Shown here: positions 1 to 11,786 of the stretch, piece after piece
Layout: the number at the start of each line of letters is the position of its first letter
Position numbering within the stretch: position 1 is the stretch's first letter
Made by a program: the position numbers and the translations under genes
DNA from: Leucaena leucocephala
Taxonomy: Eukaryota > Streptophyta > Magnoliopsida > Fabales > Fabaceae
Length of the DNA: 64,000 nt
NCBI GenBank assembly: GCA_037074615.1
Contig: CM073537.1
Coordinates: forward strand, 13,287,989-13,351,988
Direction of reading: 5' to 3'
Notes under the pieces: model-generated
Told to the model about the DNA's origin: nothing
What the model saw: the letters and a program-made list of their open reading frames with translations, nothing else
The model's database searches: none

Positions 1-361
1 ATTTTGTATTTAGGGAATGGCAGCGATATGAGTATTATGGAAGAAATAGCACAAATTCTAGCAAAGTATTGGAATGTCACTTTCGAATATATTAATCATA
101 TATAATAAGGCCAATAATTAAATGTGTGAATTAGCTAATTAGACCAGGTCACAACCTCGATGTTAATTATTTTTGTTGTTGTTTAATGATCATTCCTAAG
201 GATGTACGAATCTCGAGGCTAATATTCAGAGTACTTATTATACTAGCTATTGTTCACTTGTCTTCATATATATATATATATGTATGTGGTTTTCCATGGC
301 CTTTTATCAAAGGAAGAAAAAGGAAAAATACCTCATTCTATGTAGGAGTCATATTATTTAT
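1..361. other. Intergenic AT-rich DNA
   Basis: No gene or repeat boundary is recognised. Short open frames here have no recognisable protein features and contain simple (TA) runs. Confidence 0.5.
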
Positions 362-367
362 TAACTA

Positions 368-763
368 GGAAAAATTGTATTCAAATCCCATGTAAGAAAT
401 CTAATTGTAGAGAAGTTCCAAAAAATCATCAAACGACTGTGAATGCTTACGGGACATGAAATTAATTTATTCAAATTATAAAATGACGAAACTACCCTTA
501 GGGAAAAAATGCCTCAATTGTTATTTTTTTACCTCCAGTTGTTATTCATTCCTCCAGGAGTTGTCATCATATTACTTGAGTTATTTTTTTTTATGGAGCT
601 GTCATTCCTATTTTTTGAGTTATTTTTTTCGAGAGGCAGTTCCATCATTTCACAATTCGAAAAGATTAATCCTAGCTCTTGTAGGACTTCACAGTCATTT
701 GATGATTTTATGGGATTTCTCTACATTTAGATTCTTTGCGTAGGACTTAAATACAATTTTTCC
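368..763. mobile_element. Long-TIR MITE, family 1, copy 1
   Basis: The two ends form a terminal inverted repeat of roughly 85 bp, beginning ggaaaaattgtatt at the left and ending with its complement at the right. The six bases taacta flank both sides (362-367 and 764-769). The centre is T-rich, with repeated ttgagttattttttt. The same ends recur at 32366-32767 and 46056-46480, so this is a dispersed family. The long TIR and the 9-bp duplication at the second copy suggest a non-autonomous Mutator-like element. It has no coding capacity; the open frames at 456-743 are fortuitous. Confidence 0.8.
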
Positions 764-769
764 TAACTA

Positions 770-1769
770 TATACATGTTTTTCTATATATTTTGTACGGA
801 ATTTGAGATAAATTAGACTGTTCATAGCTTTATAAATGATTTGACTTACTATAAATTTGATATTTTATAGTGATATCTGTGCATTCACGATGTATTTTCA
901 TCAACCTGTAGATAGATATGTTTCTTTTTAATGATGTATATGTTTGTCTATTTGATTAATTATAATATTGCCTTTTTTCAATTCTACAAACAAAGAGATT
1001 GTCCTATATTTTAATCCTCAAGAAAAAATTAAGGCAAAAGAAATTCATCTTTGGTCTTGGTAAGAAAGATACAAGAAAATGTGTAACATCCCACATAATT
1101 AATACTTATTGTAGAAGGTTGATGATTTCTTAATTATGCTTAACTAAGTAAATTTAAAGAGTGGATGGGCTCAAAATAATGTTCTCTATCTTAGTTTGGA
1201 TTTTTGTGAACAATTTTAGAAATTGTTTTCTGTTCATTGAAACGTAGTCATCCCAAACTTTTGATAGAACCCTAATTTGTAATTTTTGGATGTCTAGAAC
1301 ATAAGTTATGAATTTTAGAATTCAGACAAAAATTTTATCGCATGCGCCACAGCGCACAGTTTCTGATGCAACGCACAATCATTTCAAATGCGATTTGAGG
1401 CAAAAATATAGGAGAAGGAAGGGAGAATGATGGAGCTCTACTAGGGCATATGGTTTTGACTCAAACTTCTTTGGGTAGCCCTTGACAATTGAGATATGAT
1501 GAAGAAGATGTGAATATTCATGATTTTGAAGATAACAAAACTCTAAAACATGTTATATCTGTTAAAGTGTTGAAGACACCTCTATAAATGAAGATTATGC
1601 TTGTGTTTAGTCTTGTGTCTAGATGAAGGGTGAGTTGGGTTAACAAAAAATTTCTGCACAAGATGGGGAAAAAAGCACAACAAATAGTTGACTATATAAA
1701 ATAATGGTTGCAAATATTAACAGTTGACTATGAGAGATAGCAGCAAGTTAAAACAATGAAAACACAAGT
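770..1769. other. Gene-free AT-rich stretch
   Basis: No coding region was found. The string gtgtaacatcccacataat near 1080 resembles the start of many plant LTRs (TGTAACATCCC), but I found no matching end or partner, so no element is called. Confidence 0.4.
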
Positions 1770-2690
1770 GCCAAAAGTAAAGATTTACGGAAGAGAGAAT
1801 GCAAACAATGTAATTTATCCTAGCTAGTTCAGCTCACGCTTGAACTTAAGTCCAGTCCTCAAGCTCCTACCTTAAGATTTCTCCACTAAATCCCACTAGT
1901 TTGATTCGAGCACTTGTGAAGCCGCTACAATCCCACTAGTTTAATCCGGGCACTAGTGAAGGCACAACAATCCTACTAGTTCAATCGGGGCGATAGTGAA
2001 GCCACAACAATCCAACTAATTCGATCTGGGCACCAACAATGCCGCATCCACTATATCACGAGTTCAGTGTAGACACTTGTGAAGCCCCCTATAATTTGAA
2101 GATTACAACTAGAAGATCACCCAAGTGACCAGCTCACTGAAAACATCTTGAAGGTTACATGTGTATAACTGAAGTGCCGAGTAAGAACTCTCATAGAGTA
2201 AATGAACACATTGATACTCCAAATTAACAAGAGATGATGAGAGCTAATGAATCATAATGATATAATCTCTTAATCTCATGTAAGAAAACATTTTTGCGCA
2301 CTCACTTATTGTTCTAGCATGTCTCTCTATTTCCCAAATTTGATCAAGACTCATATTTGTAGGTTTCTTGGATAAAGAGATGTTAGACACACAAACTAGT
2401 CGTTCCTAGCCGTTCTAAACTATTGTTAGAAAAAGTAGTTCTTCAATAGATGACTAAAGCTTAATAGCCGAAACGCATTTAGATAGTGATCATAACGTGT
2501 CAGGAAGACTTCATTAAATACTGGATTTTTTAATAATAAGGTACAATAATTCGTTAGTCTAAATGAATAGTACGTTAAATAGGTTCTAGAGAATGCAAAA
2601 GTTATTCTACTATAATAGTTAACGCATTAACACAGCTTTCTTGAGCGCATTAATGAATATTTAAATACTTTGAACAACTTAGGCAGTCAG
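1770..2690 (-). mobile_element. Decayed Ty1/copia LTR fragment
   Basis: On the minus strand, the stretch around 1800-1870 reads as a copia-type U5: a ggactggactta block, then a gctgaac...aggataaat block. The same pattern occurs in the LTRs at 14-16.6 kb, 22.6-25 kb and 59-60.7 kb. Further up (2390-2690, minus) comes sequence typical of an LTR R/U3 region, with no coding capacity. Neither terminus nor a target duplication could be fixed, so the limits are approximate. Confidence 0.45.
1891..2086. repeat. 40-bp tandem repeat inside the copia LTR
   Basis: The block tcccactagtt...cactagtgaag...caacaa recurs with an exact 40-bp period at 1891, 1931, 1971 and 2011. A fifth, degenerate unit lies at about 2057-2086. 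Units differ by several substitutions, so the array is not recent. Confidence 0.85.
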
Positions 2691-2699
2691 AGAATTTTC

Positions 2700-3733
2700 A
2701 TGTTAGGTATATGGCTTTAACGCTTTGAAATCTTTCTTAAAAGAGACTTAGAACTCATGTAGATGGTTAACTTTTTAGACAAAAGAGAAAAATTTTGAAA
2801 TAGGGTAAATCAGATCATGGTTGACAACTTGATTATAGGAAAGGTTAAATCATATTTTAGAATGGGATAAATCAAACCATGGAAGATAATCTACATTTAG
2901 GGATTTAGAATTAGATCATGGAAGACAATATGATTCATGGGGATTAAATAATATTTTGGGCTTTAAGCTAATAGATTGACCACATAATAATAAATAAATC
3001 CTAATATTCCAATAATGATTAAATGGCTCCTAACTAATTAAATAAATAGACTCCAATTGAATTGGTCTTCAAGTAATGCTGCCTGTAAGGCAAGCGTCCT
3101 TCGAGGTCATTAAGATGCTTCAAATCACTATTCACATTCTTGACTTGCCATGGTATATTATATTTTTGCTAAGCATATGTATATTAGAAAATGCATTTGA
3201 GCATAAATTTACAAGATTATGGCTCAATTTGCCTCCTCCAAGTGTATATTCATGTCTTGGGCTTCCAATATGCGTTTGAATCTGTATCTTTTGTTTTGGA
3301 CATTCCTCCACTTGACTCATTTCTGGCAAAGTGATATAATCACTCTCCACATTCTCATTAGTATGGGTGAAATTATACATCTCGCTACCATAGCCTAGAA
3401 AGAAGATTTTATGATCATGAAGACATTGAAGGGTTGCAAGTTGCCTTAGAGATCCAAGAAGAGGGCCAAAATCATCCAAAAAAATTACCAGTGAGTATTG
3501 CCTTCAAAATAAAGATTACTTCTTTTTTTCAATTGGAAAAAATGGAAATCTGGGAATGAATATAGATTTGGTATGATTGTGGATTTAGTAAGGCTGTTGC
3601 AGTTGGTGAGTCCAAGAGCGTGGTTGACAGATAAGTGCCAATAGATGTATGGTTAAATAGAAGAAAACTAAAAATATGTATTAACTAGACGTCCCAGTCT
3701 CATTGGAGACGAGGACATCTTAAATACTAGACA
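2700..3733. other. Gene-free stretch with unassigned frame
   Basis: Mostly low-complexity AT-rich DNA. A 115-codon open frame on the minus strand (3132-3479) has no domain, signal or repeat I recognise and no partner exons, so it is not called as a gene. Short imperfect repeats around 'aaatca(g/a)a(t/c)catgg' occur at 2810-2950. Confidence 0.4.
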
Positions 3734-4126
3734 CATTACTAGAAAATATAGCTTTAACAACGCTACTTTACTGCGGTTAAATAAGAAAATATTATAAAAA
3801 AAGACGGTAACATTTTTATAATTAAGTTGTTGAAAGTTTACTTTTAACCATTGTATTTTACATAACTGCCGTTAAAAGTTCTTTTTATGGTGTTCTTTTG
3901 TAAAACCACAAACAACCATAGTAAAAAGTTCTTTTAACGGCGGTTATTCAAAAAACCTCAGTTAAAAGTTTTTTTTACAAATTTTAAAATTTAAACCTGA
4001 AACCTAGATCAATAGTTTTACAGTCTCACTTTTCACTTTCTGCCGTCATGGTCCCTCACCTCTACCCTACTTCAAACCTCAACGACAACCAAAGATCAAT
4101 AATTTCTTCCAGTTTTTGGTGTCATC

Positions 4127-6263
4127 TGTCATATCCCGACTTTTAGGTTTAGTAGCCTAGTATGTAACTTGAAATAGGTAGGTTACCAGGTCCTTTTGAG
4201 AAGAAGTCTAGAAATATACAAATGATGTTCAGGGACTAAACTGTAACTAATGAAAGTTCAGGGACTAATTTATAATTAAATAGTAAAAGTTTTTAAGGGC
4301 AAATATATAAATAAGTTAAAGATTTCAAAACAGTCTCCTAGGCATAGAAAGAGAAAAGAGGTTAGTGAAAAGCCTATGATTGAGATAAAAATCTCAAATA
4401 AATTATTTACGATATTAAAGCCCAAGCAAGGATAAAATTATAATTTTAGAAAAGTCCTAAGGACATAATAGTTATTTTGAAATAGAAAGGCACTAAAGTA
4501 AAAACTCTACAAGTTTCATGGTGCAAAATGAAAATAGACACAAGTTATGGTCCATTAAATGTAATTATAAAAAGTTGAGGGACTAAAGTATAATTTTCAA
4601 AAGTTCAGGGGCAAATGGTAATTATAGAAAGTTGAGCCAGAAAAGGCCTAAAATTACCCAGAAGCATTTTAATCCCAAATTTTACTGAGATAGAGAAAAT
4701 TATTCTGGTCAATATGATGTGACTTAGAATAATTATTTGAGGTCCCAGATAGCTGATATTTATCTAAACTCTTGAAAGTTATACAAATTTTTTATCAGAC
4801 CTTTTGGACCTCAAATATAGATAAAAATTTATAGGAAGATGCATCCTATGAAGCCAGATGTTAGATAATTGACGGAACTCCGAAAGGAGTTCTGTAAAAA
4901 AAGTTATTCATATTTTGGTGAATTTTGACGGGAGTTCGTAGACGCCTAATATCTGGATAATGAAATTTTAGCAGTAGGTGAGTTGGGTCTAAGCGAGCAC
5001 AGAATGATGCCAAAGAGGCTATTCCACATGATAGTAGGGCCCATTACACTGAAACATTAATTCAGTAAGATATAGGAAAAATACAAGTACCCGGTTACAG
5101 TTATAACTAGGGAAAGTGATATGATAAGGAGAAATTTATCAGATATTTATAAGTATCTATTTAATAAATGTTTCCTAGGTAAATAATACCATTGGAACAC
5201 ATGGAAATTATTGAAGTACAGGACAATCTAATAATTCAGGAAAATCCCTTTATACGGTACAAGAATATACATGATTGGACAAATTGTACTAGAGGTTTCC
5301 AGAAGCGATGACTTACCAAGTGAGGTGTCCTGTGGGACCCACACAAGGCTCCACCTAGCATGATGACATAAGGGGATGATGTCATCATGATGATACAGGC
5401 AAAGCTTGATGAGGAAGTAAGCGATCTGAGCCATTCATCAGGATTTAATCTAGACCATCCATTCCATTAAATACCCCACCCCCTCTATTCCATGCATACC
5501 TTGGCTAAGTAAGAAGAAGAATAAGAAGAGAGCGAGAGAAAAAGAGAAAGAGAGAAAAAAAGAGAAAGAAAAAGAGGAGGTCTGACCAAATTATGAGCAA
5601 TATAAGGAGTTTAGGGACTCGACAAGCTTAGGAATAAGGTAAATAATTTATCCTAATCCCTACTCTAATAAATTAGAGAATTTTTGTTATGAATTTAATA
5701 GTTAGAATAGTGAAATGTCTCTCTGTTGATAAGGCTAGATGTGAAGAGACAGAAAGTTAGGGGCTTGTCCGGTTAAAGAGATTACCTCAAGTTAAACTTG
5801 AGTTAAGTAGAACTATACTAGATATGATAATAATGAAAATATTATTATACCATGTATAGGCTTTGACTTATATAAAGAATGAACCTCAGAATGAAGGCTA
5901 AGGACTAAGGAAAAGTTACCCAACTGGTAGTGAACTTATATCTAAACTTGTATGCTTATTGCCTGAGTATTGTTAATATGATGTTGACTTGTCATGATTA
6001 TGTGAAGCATGTATGATTGAGAATGCTTTGTTTCTTTTTATGCTATGGCCATATGTTATAAGGGACATGGAAGCATGTATATGTCATTATGCCAACATGA
6101 TCATAGTAAAGCAAGCATGTTTAACACTGAACATATACTTGCATACATTGTTTATGGTACCGTTTGCTATTGAGATTTTCCAATAAATCTCACCCCTACT
6201 ATTTCCAAACATAACAAGATACTATTTTGGAGAAGATGAAGCCTAGAAAAGTAAGGTATGACA
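4127..6263 (+). mobile_element. 5' LTR of nested LTR retrotransposon
   Basis: Begins tgtcatatccc and ends aaggtatgaca, and aligns along its length with 8841-10948. The element is flanked by tcatc (4122-4126) and tcacc (10949-10953), a 5-bp target duplication with one substitution. Compared with the 3' LTR it has lost 13 bases at about 5468, including the TATA box. A purine-rich tract follows at 5511-5580. The block 4780-5468 is almost identical to the other LTR, while the outer parts are clearly diverged. Confidence 0.9.
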
Positions 6264-6267
6264 ATTT

Positions 6268-6280
6268 TGCTATTAGAGCA
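6268..6280 (+). other. Primer binding site (decayed tRNA-iMet type)
   Basis: The sequence tgctattagagca lies 4 bases after the 5' LTR and differs at two positions from the usual plant tggtatcagagca, complementary to the 3' end of initiator tRNA-Met. Confidence 0.7.
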
Positions 6281-6582
6281 TAAGATTTTGGCACAGAACA
6301 GAAGGTTCTGGCTTAGTAATGCTCTAATTTAGTTAGATTGACCCCTTTAAACAAGTTAGAGATTTGAATCCTTAGTGAACCAAAGATGTTCCCTCCCTAG
6401 AGTTAGAAATGGGGATGGTGTTCACTACTTAGAGAAGGATTCAGACAAGAGACAGTGACACCCAGATAAGTAAACTATACCCCGAGCCTTACAATTTTAT
6501 GAGGTAGTCTTCAAAGATACAACTACGATGGACTAGTCTTAGTCAGCCGTTACCTCCGAGGTCTAGTGTTTCTTAGCACGAT

Positions 6583-7560
6583 GTGGCTGGACTGAGCAGG
6601 ATAACATCTAGAGAGCAGTTTCCTCTGTTGATAGAGATAGAAGCTAACCAATCCAAGGTCAAGCAAGCTGTAAGAGTAGTTCGAGGTATTGATAGGAGAA
6701 CGAGTAAGAATCGTTCTACGTACCTAAAGACCGCAACTAGATGTTACAAAAATGATGAGAATGAAGGCACTAACCTCGCTGAAGTTCATCAGCTAGAGGA
6801 TTGGTATAAGGCGCGACAAGTTAGACAATATGAAGTATTGAGATACAAAAGATCAGTTAAAGGGAATACTCAAAAGTAGATCCTCTGTGTGATAATTAGG
6901 AGCAGATCTACATCATGAAAGACTTCGTTAGACTAGCTTTTTTGAACGAAAGAAATATAGGCTAGATTGAGGCTTGCCTAGAGTAAAGAAGTATAGAGAT
7001 TACCCTATAGGCAAAGAATACCCGCTCAGCTGGGAAGTTTTACTTGAGCAATTTTACAAGAAAGAATTTTTATCAATCAAAAAGAGATGAGCGCAAGGCT
7101 AAGTGATAAGATGAGGTGAGAGAAAGGAACCCTTTGATGAATACTTAACCAAATTCATCCATATAAATTATGAAAGATGTACGACTAAGCAAGTGACTTG
7201 TGGATTGAATTCTGTACTACAAGAAAGAATTCTTCCTAGGTAGTTAGAAAGGTATAGCAGAGCGATAGAGGCATGCAAGATTATAGAAAGAAGCTTGTGA
7301 TGCCTATAAAGGGTAAAAATAAAAAGAAATTAAGAATAGAAGAGGTAATGAGTTAGGAAGTATAAACATACAATCAGAACCTAAGAGATATGAGATAAGT
7401 GGTAGAGACCACAAGGATAGGTTTTGATGAGCAGGTCAAGGAATTAGAGTAAAGAAGTTGCCAGAATATGCTCAGTATAGCAGATAAATGTTATCGGCAT
7501 ACCTATGGACATATGATTACAATACTCAGGATATATCCCTTCAGTAGTGATGAGATGCAT
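6583..7560 (+). pseudogene. gag remnant of the nested LTR element
   Basis: A 98-codon open frame (6583-6879) is followed by stop-interrupted sequence. Around 7040-7290 the translation keeps a gag-like pattern: a W-E-V-L-L-E-Q-F-Y-K-K-E-F block, then E-P-F-D-E-Y-L-T-K-F, as in plant Ty3/gypsy gag (retrotrans_gag). Near 7490 a C-Y-R-x-T-Y-G-H stretch may be a ruined zinc knuckle. No protease, reverse transcriptase or integrase follows before the 3' LTR, so the element could move only with help in trans, if at all. Gypsy assignment is inferred from gag style and LTR start; the first open frame alone was not recognised. Confidence 0.6.
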
Positions 7561-8826
7561 GGATGATGAACATGAAATTAAATGAGATGCAATTATGAAA
7601 GATGATGCAGCTTTAAGAGGGAGCAGCGTCTATATGATAAAAGTTAACACTCGCAATGGAGCTAGATTGCTCTTGCGATAAAGCCAGATTGCTCTTGAGA
7701 TAGAGCCATAAGGATGGATAGTGCAACTTATGTTAGAGCCATGTCCAACAAATGAGATGTACAGATTATAATAGTTACATGCATGATAGAGCCTGTGTAG
7801 CTCTCTGCAGTACTGCATATAGCAAAATTATGTTTTAAAAATGAAAGATGAGAATGATATGAGGAATTCTTGAGCGGTAGAGGAAATGAGTAAAGTCTTA
7901 ATAGATAATATTGGCTTATATGATCAGTCTTGGGGAATTATCAGTTGAGTTACCAATTAAGTGAAAGTTCTAACCTTGTAACTTAGTCTGTTGGTTTAGG
8001 TCTTCTAGAGATAATGATACAGTACAACAGAATCACAATTAGATCCTAGTAGGGCTCATAGAGAATAGAAATCCAGGGTCACAGTTAAATCCTAAAGAGG
8101 CTGACAGTTGATCACAGTAGATCCTGAGAGTCGCAGTAAACCTAACCTAAAGAAAGGAAAGAAATTAGCTATAAGTATTGTATTTCTTTGGACAGACGAA
8201 TACCAAGGAAAAGGTTAAAGTAAGGAAGCCTCACAAGTTGGTTAACTCATAACAGAGAGAGTACCCACGATGCTAATTTCATATAGTCTTATTATTATGA
8301 ACTAAACTCAAAATCTTCTTACACGAAGAAGGAACTAAAGTTAACAGAGTTAAAGTTTTGAGTCCTGAGTACCAAGTAGTTATAAGTCTGTAGGTAGTAT
8401 GCCTATGGAAGAGAAGAAGAATATATCATAAGATATGAGAAGGGGTCAAGTAAGAACCGAGAGATCCCTAAGATGAGGTTAAAGAGAATAAGAATAAGAG
8501 CCAGATAGACCCAAGAGAGACAGTATAAGAAGGGTCTAAGATAATAAAGTACAGGGTAGGAGCCTGTTGGTAACAGTGCTTTAGATTTTCAATGGCACTT
8601 TTTAGTTAAGCGTGCTTAGGCAAGAATAGCCCAATGATGGGTGACTACCTGGGAAGTTATGTGAAAGGGTGCAAATGGCTGAAAAGTTTGGTAGGAATGC
8701 CCAAAGTTCTACAGTAGAAAAGTCAGGAAAAGTTATGAAATGTAAGGGATATTCTTTTCAGAGAAACTCTTCATCAAGGTATGAATAGAGATTTAAACCT
8801 AAAATTTCGATGATAAAATTTATTTT
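7561..8826. other. Non-coding internal region of the LTR element
   Basis: Purine-rich, stop-dense sequence between the gag remnant and the polypurine tract. No pol motif is visible in any frame I examined. Confidence 0.55.
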
Positions 8827-8840
8827 AAGGGGAGGAGAAA
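8827..8840 (+). other. Polypurine tract
   Basis: The all-purine run aaggggaggagaaa ends directly at the first base of the 3' LTR, the position of the plus-strand primer. Confidence 0.85.
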
Positions 8841-10948
8841 TGTTATATCCCAATTTTTAGACCTATAAGTCCAGTATGTAGCCTAAAATAGGTAGACTAC
8901 TAGGCCCCTTTAAGAAGAAATCCCAAAAATATACAAAATGATGTTTAGAGACTAAACTACAAATAATGAAAGTTCAGTGACTAAATTATAAATAGTAAAA
9001 GTTCCTGAGGGCAAATATATAAATAAGTTAGAGATTTCAGAAGAGTCTCCTGGGCATAGAAAGAGAAAAGATGTTAGTTAGAGGCTTGTGGTTGAGATAA
9101 AAATCTCAAAGGAATAATTTACGATGTTAAAACCCAAGCAAGGGTAAAATTGTAATTTTAGAAAAGTCTCAAGGGCATAATGGTCATTTTGAAAAAAAAG
9201 GGATTAAAGTGAAAACTCTAAAAGTTTCATAGTACAAAATGAAAGTAGACACAAGTTATAGGCCATTAAGTGTAATTATAAAAAGTTGAGGGACTAAAGT
9301 GTATTTTTTAAAAGTTCAGGGGTAAAATGGCAATTATAGAAAGTTGAGCCAGAAAAAGCCTAAAATTGCACGGAAGCATTTCAGTCCCAAATTTTACCAA
9401 GAGATAGAGAAAATTATTCTATTCAATATTATGTGACCTAGAATAATTATTTGAGGTCCCAGATAGCTGATATTTATCTAAAATCTTGAAAGTTATACGA
9501 ATTTTTTATCAGACCTTTTGGACCTCAAATATAGATGAAAATTTATAGGAAGATGCATCCTATGAAGCCAGATGTTAGATAATTGACGGAACTCCGAAAG
9601 GAGTTCTGTAAAAAAAGTTATTCATATTTTGGTGAATTTTGACGGGAGTTCGTGGACGCCTAATATCTGGATAATGAAATTTTAGCAGTAGGTGAGTTGG
9701 GTCTAAGCGAGCACAGAATGATGCCAAAGAGGCTATTCCACATGATAGTAGGGCCCATTACACTGAAACATTAATTCAGTAAGATATAGGAAAAATACAA
9801 GTACCCGGTTACAGTTATAACTAGGGAAAGTGATCTGATAAGGAGAAATTTATCAGATATTTATAAGTATCTATTTAATAAATGTTTCCTAGGTAAATAA
9901 TACCATTGGAACACATGGAAATTATTGAAGTACAGGACAATCTAATAATTCAGGAAAATCCCTTTATACGGTACAAGAATATACATGATTGGGCAAAATG
10001 TACTAGAGGTTTCCAGAAGCGATGACTTACCAAGTGAGGTGTCCTGTGGGACCCACACAAGGCTCCACCTAGCATGATGACATAAGGGGATGATGTCATC
10101 ATGATGATACAGGCAAAGCTTGATGAGGAAGTAAGCGATATGAGCCATTCATCAGGATTTAATCTAGACCATCCATTCCATTTCACTCCACCTATAAATA
10201 CCCCACCCCCTCCATTCCATACACCCCATGGCCAAGCAAGAAGAAGAGAGAGAGAGAGAAAGGAAGGAAAAAAGAGGAGTTTGACCAAGCTAGGAACAAT
10301 CCAAAGAGCTTAGGAATAAGGTAAGTAATTTATTTTAGTCCCTACTCTAATAAAGTAGAGGATTGTTCTTATAAATTTAATAGATAGAATAGTAAAATGT
10401 CTTTCTCTTGATAAGGCTAGCCGTGAAGAGAAAGAAAGCTAGAGGCTTGTCGGGTTAAAGAGATTACCTCAAGTTAAACTTAAGTTAAATAGAGCTATAT
10501 TGGATAGGATAATAATGAAAATATTATTATGCCATGTATAGGTTTTGACTTATGTAAAGAATGAACCTCAGAATGAAAGATAAGGACTAAGGAAAAGCTA
10601 CCTAACAGGTAGTAAACTTATATCTAAACTTGTATGCTTATTGCCTGAGTGTTGTTAATATGATGTTGACTTGTCTTGATTATGTGAAGCATATATGATT
10701 GAGAATGCTCCATTTCTTTTTATGCTATGGCCATATGTTATAAGTAGGGACATGAAATCATGTATATGTCATTATGCCAGCATGATCATAGTAAAGCAAG
10801 CATGTTTAACACTGAGCATATACTTGCATATATTGTTTATGGTACCGTTTGCTAATGAGATTTTCCCAGAAATCTCACCTCTACTATTTCTAAACATAAC
10901 AGGATATTGTTTTAGAGATGATGAAGCCTAGAAAAGTGAGGTATGCCA
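8841..10948 (+). mobile_element. 3' LTR of nested LTR retrotransposon
   Basis: Begins tgttatatccc and ends aggtatgcca. It aligns with 4127-6263 and is followed by tcacc, the partner of tcatc before the 5' LTR. The open frames at 9942-10313 and 10695-11238 lie in the LTR or straddle its end and are not genes. Confidence 0.9.
10193..10200 (+). promoter_or_regulatory. TATA box of the 3' LTR
   Basis: tataaata sits in a C-rich setting (cacctataaatacccc), a good plant core promoter. The 5' LTR lacks it because of a 13-bp deletion, so only this LTR keeps a plausible promoter, facing out toward the right CACTA end. Confidence 0.6.
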
Positions 10949-11738
10949 TCACCACCCACTCCATCATCGTCCTGATTGCCATCGCTTTTTGTAAGTTTTA
11001 TTTTCTCTTCGCTATCTTTTTCTTCACTCATTCAACCTGGTACTTGTTTGAATCTCTTTGCCATCTTATGAGAAGGATCTTGGAAAACTTTAATGGCAAA
11101 AGCTTTCTGAATCTTCAACTTTTTCACCAGATCTTCGACTTCTTTTTTAAATCTGGTCTAATACTTTTGACGAGTGTGACTGCTATGATTGATGGTAAGT
11201 GTTGGCCTAGTGACTTTTCATGGCGGTTAATAGTATAACCGCCGTAAAAAGTCACTTTCCATGGCGGTAACAAAAGCGCCATGAAATTCTTCAACTTATA
11301 ACGACGGTAGCATTGATATTACCTCTAAAACTGCCATGAAAAGTCCCTTTTAACCACTATAAAAAACATTTTCTACAGTAGTGACAAAACACGAGATAAA
11401 GTTGTCCCAATCTCATCCCGTCCCGTGAACACTCCTATATATTCATAATAGAGGCTACATTATCAATAAGTCATAAATAATACAATCATCTCTAACTCAG
11501 TGACCGAAGCTCATTTTGGTGGCAACTAATTCCCTAAAGAAGAAGAAGCAGTCTCACTATGCTCACTAGAATTCCATTAAACAAAAAAGATTGAAGCATT
11601 CGATATTTGCTACTGGCAATATTAACAATATGTTGTATTTTTATTTAATTCCATTCCATTCCATTCATTTCTATGTACCAAACCACAATAGCATTATCTA
11701 AAAAAGTAACATATTACCTGTGGGTCTACACACCTAAG

Positions 11739-11785
<47 letters not shown>
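11739..11785. repeat. Compound (AT)n(GT)n microsatellite
   Basis: Seven AT units run straight into about sixteen GT units, ending in gcatgcgcatg. The open frame on the opposite strand with a TH-repeat tail is an artefact of this repeat. Confidence 0.95.

Positions 11786-11786
<1 letters not shown>

Larger units (their letters stand above)
3734..11383. mobile_element. Non-autonomous CACTA (En/Spm) element, split by an LTR element
   Basis: The left end reads cattactagaaaata and the right end, on the opposite strand, reads cactactgtagaaaat. Both match the CACTA-type terminus, the left with one C-to-T change. The 3-bp target duplication aca flanks both ends (3731-3733 and 11384-11386). Just inside each end are subterminal repeats with an aacggcggtt core, in both orientations (about 3760-3975 and 11200-11350), as expected for transposase-binding arrays. 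Without the nested retrotransposon the element is only about 0.8 kb, too short to encode transposase. Confidence 0.85.

Noticed and set aside
3132..3479. 115-codon minus-strand frame as a gene fragment
   Set aside because: No domain, splice partner or promoter recognised; left as unassigned.
5228..5434. 68-codon minus-strand frame repeated at 9942-10148
   Set aside because: It is the same non-coding LTR block present twice; its conservation reflects the near-identical LTR core, not protein selection.
4127..10948. A segmental duplication of host sequence at 4.1-6.3 and 8.8-10.9 kb
   Set aside because: The repeats have TG...CA ends, a primer site, a polypurine tract and a target duplication, so they are LTRs.
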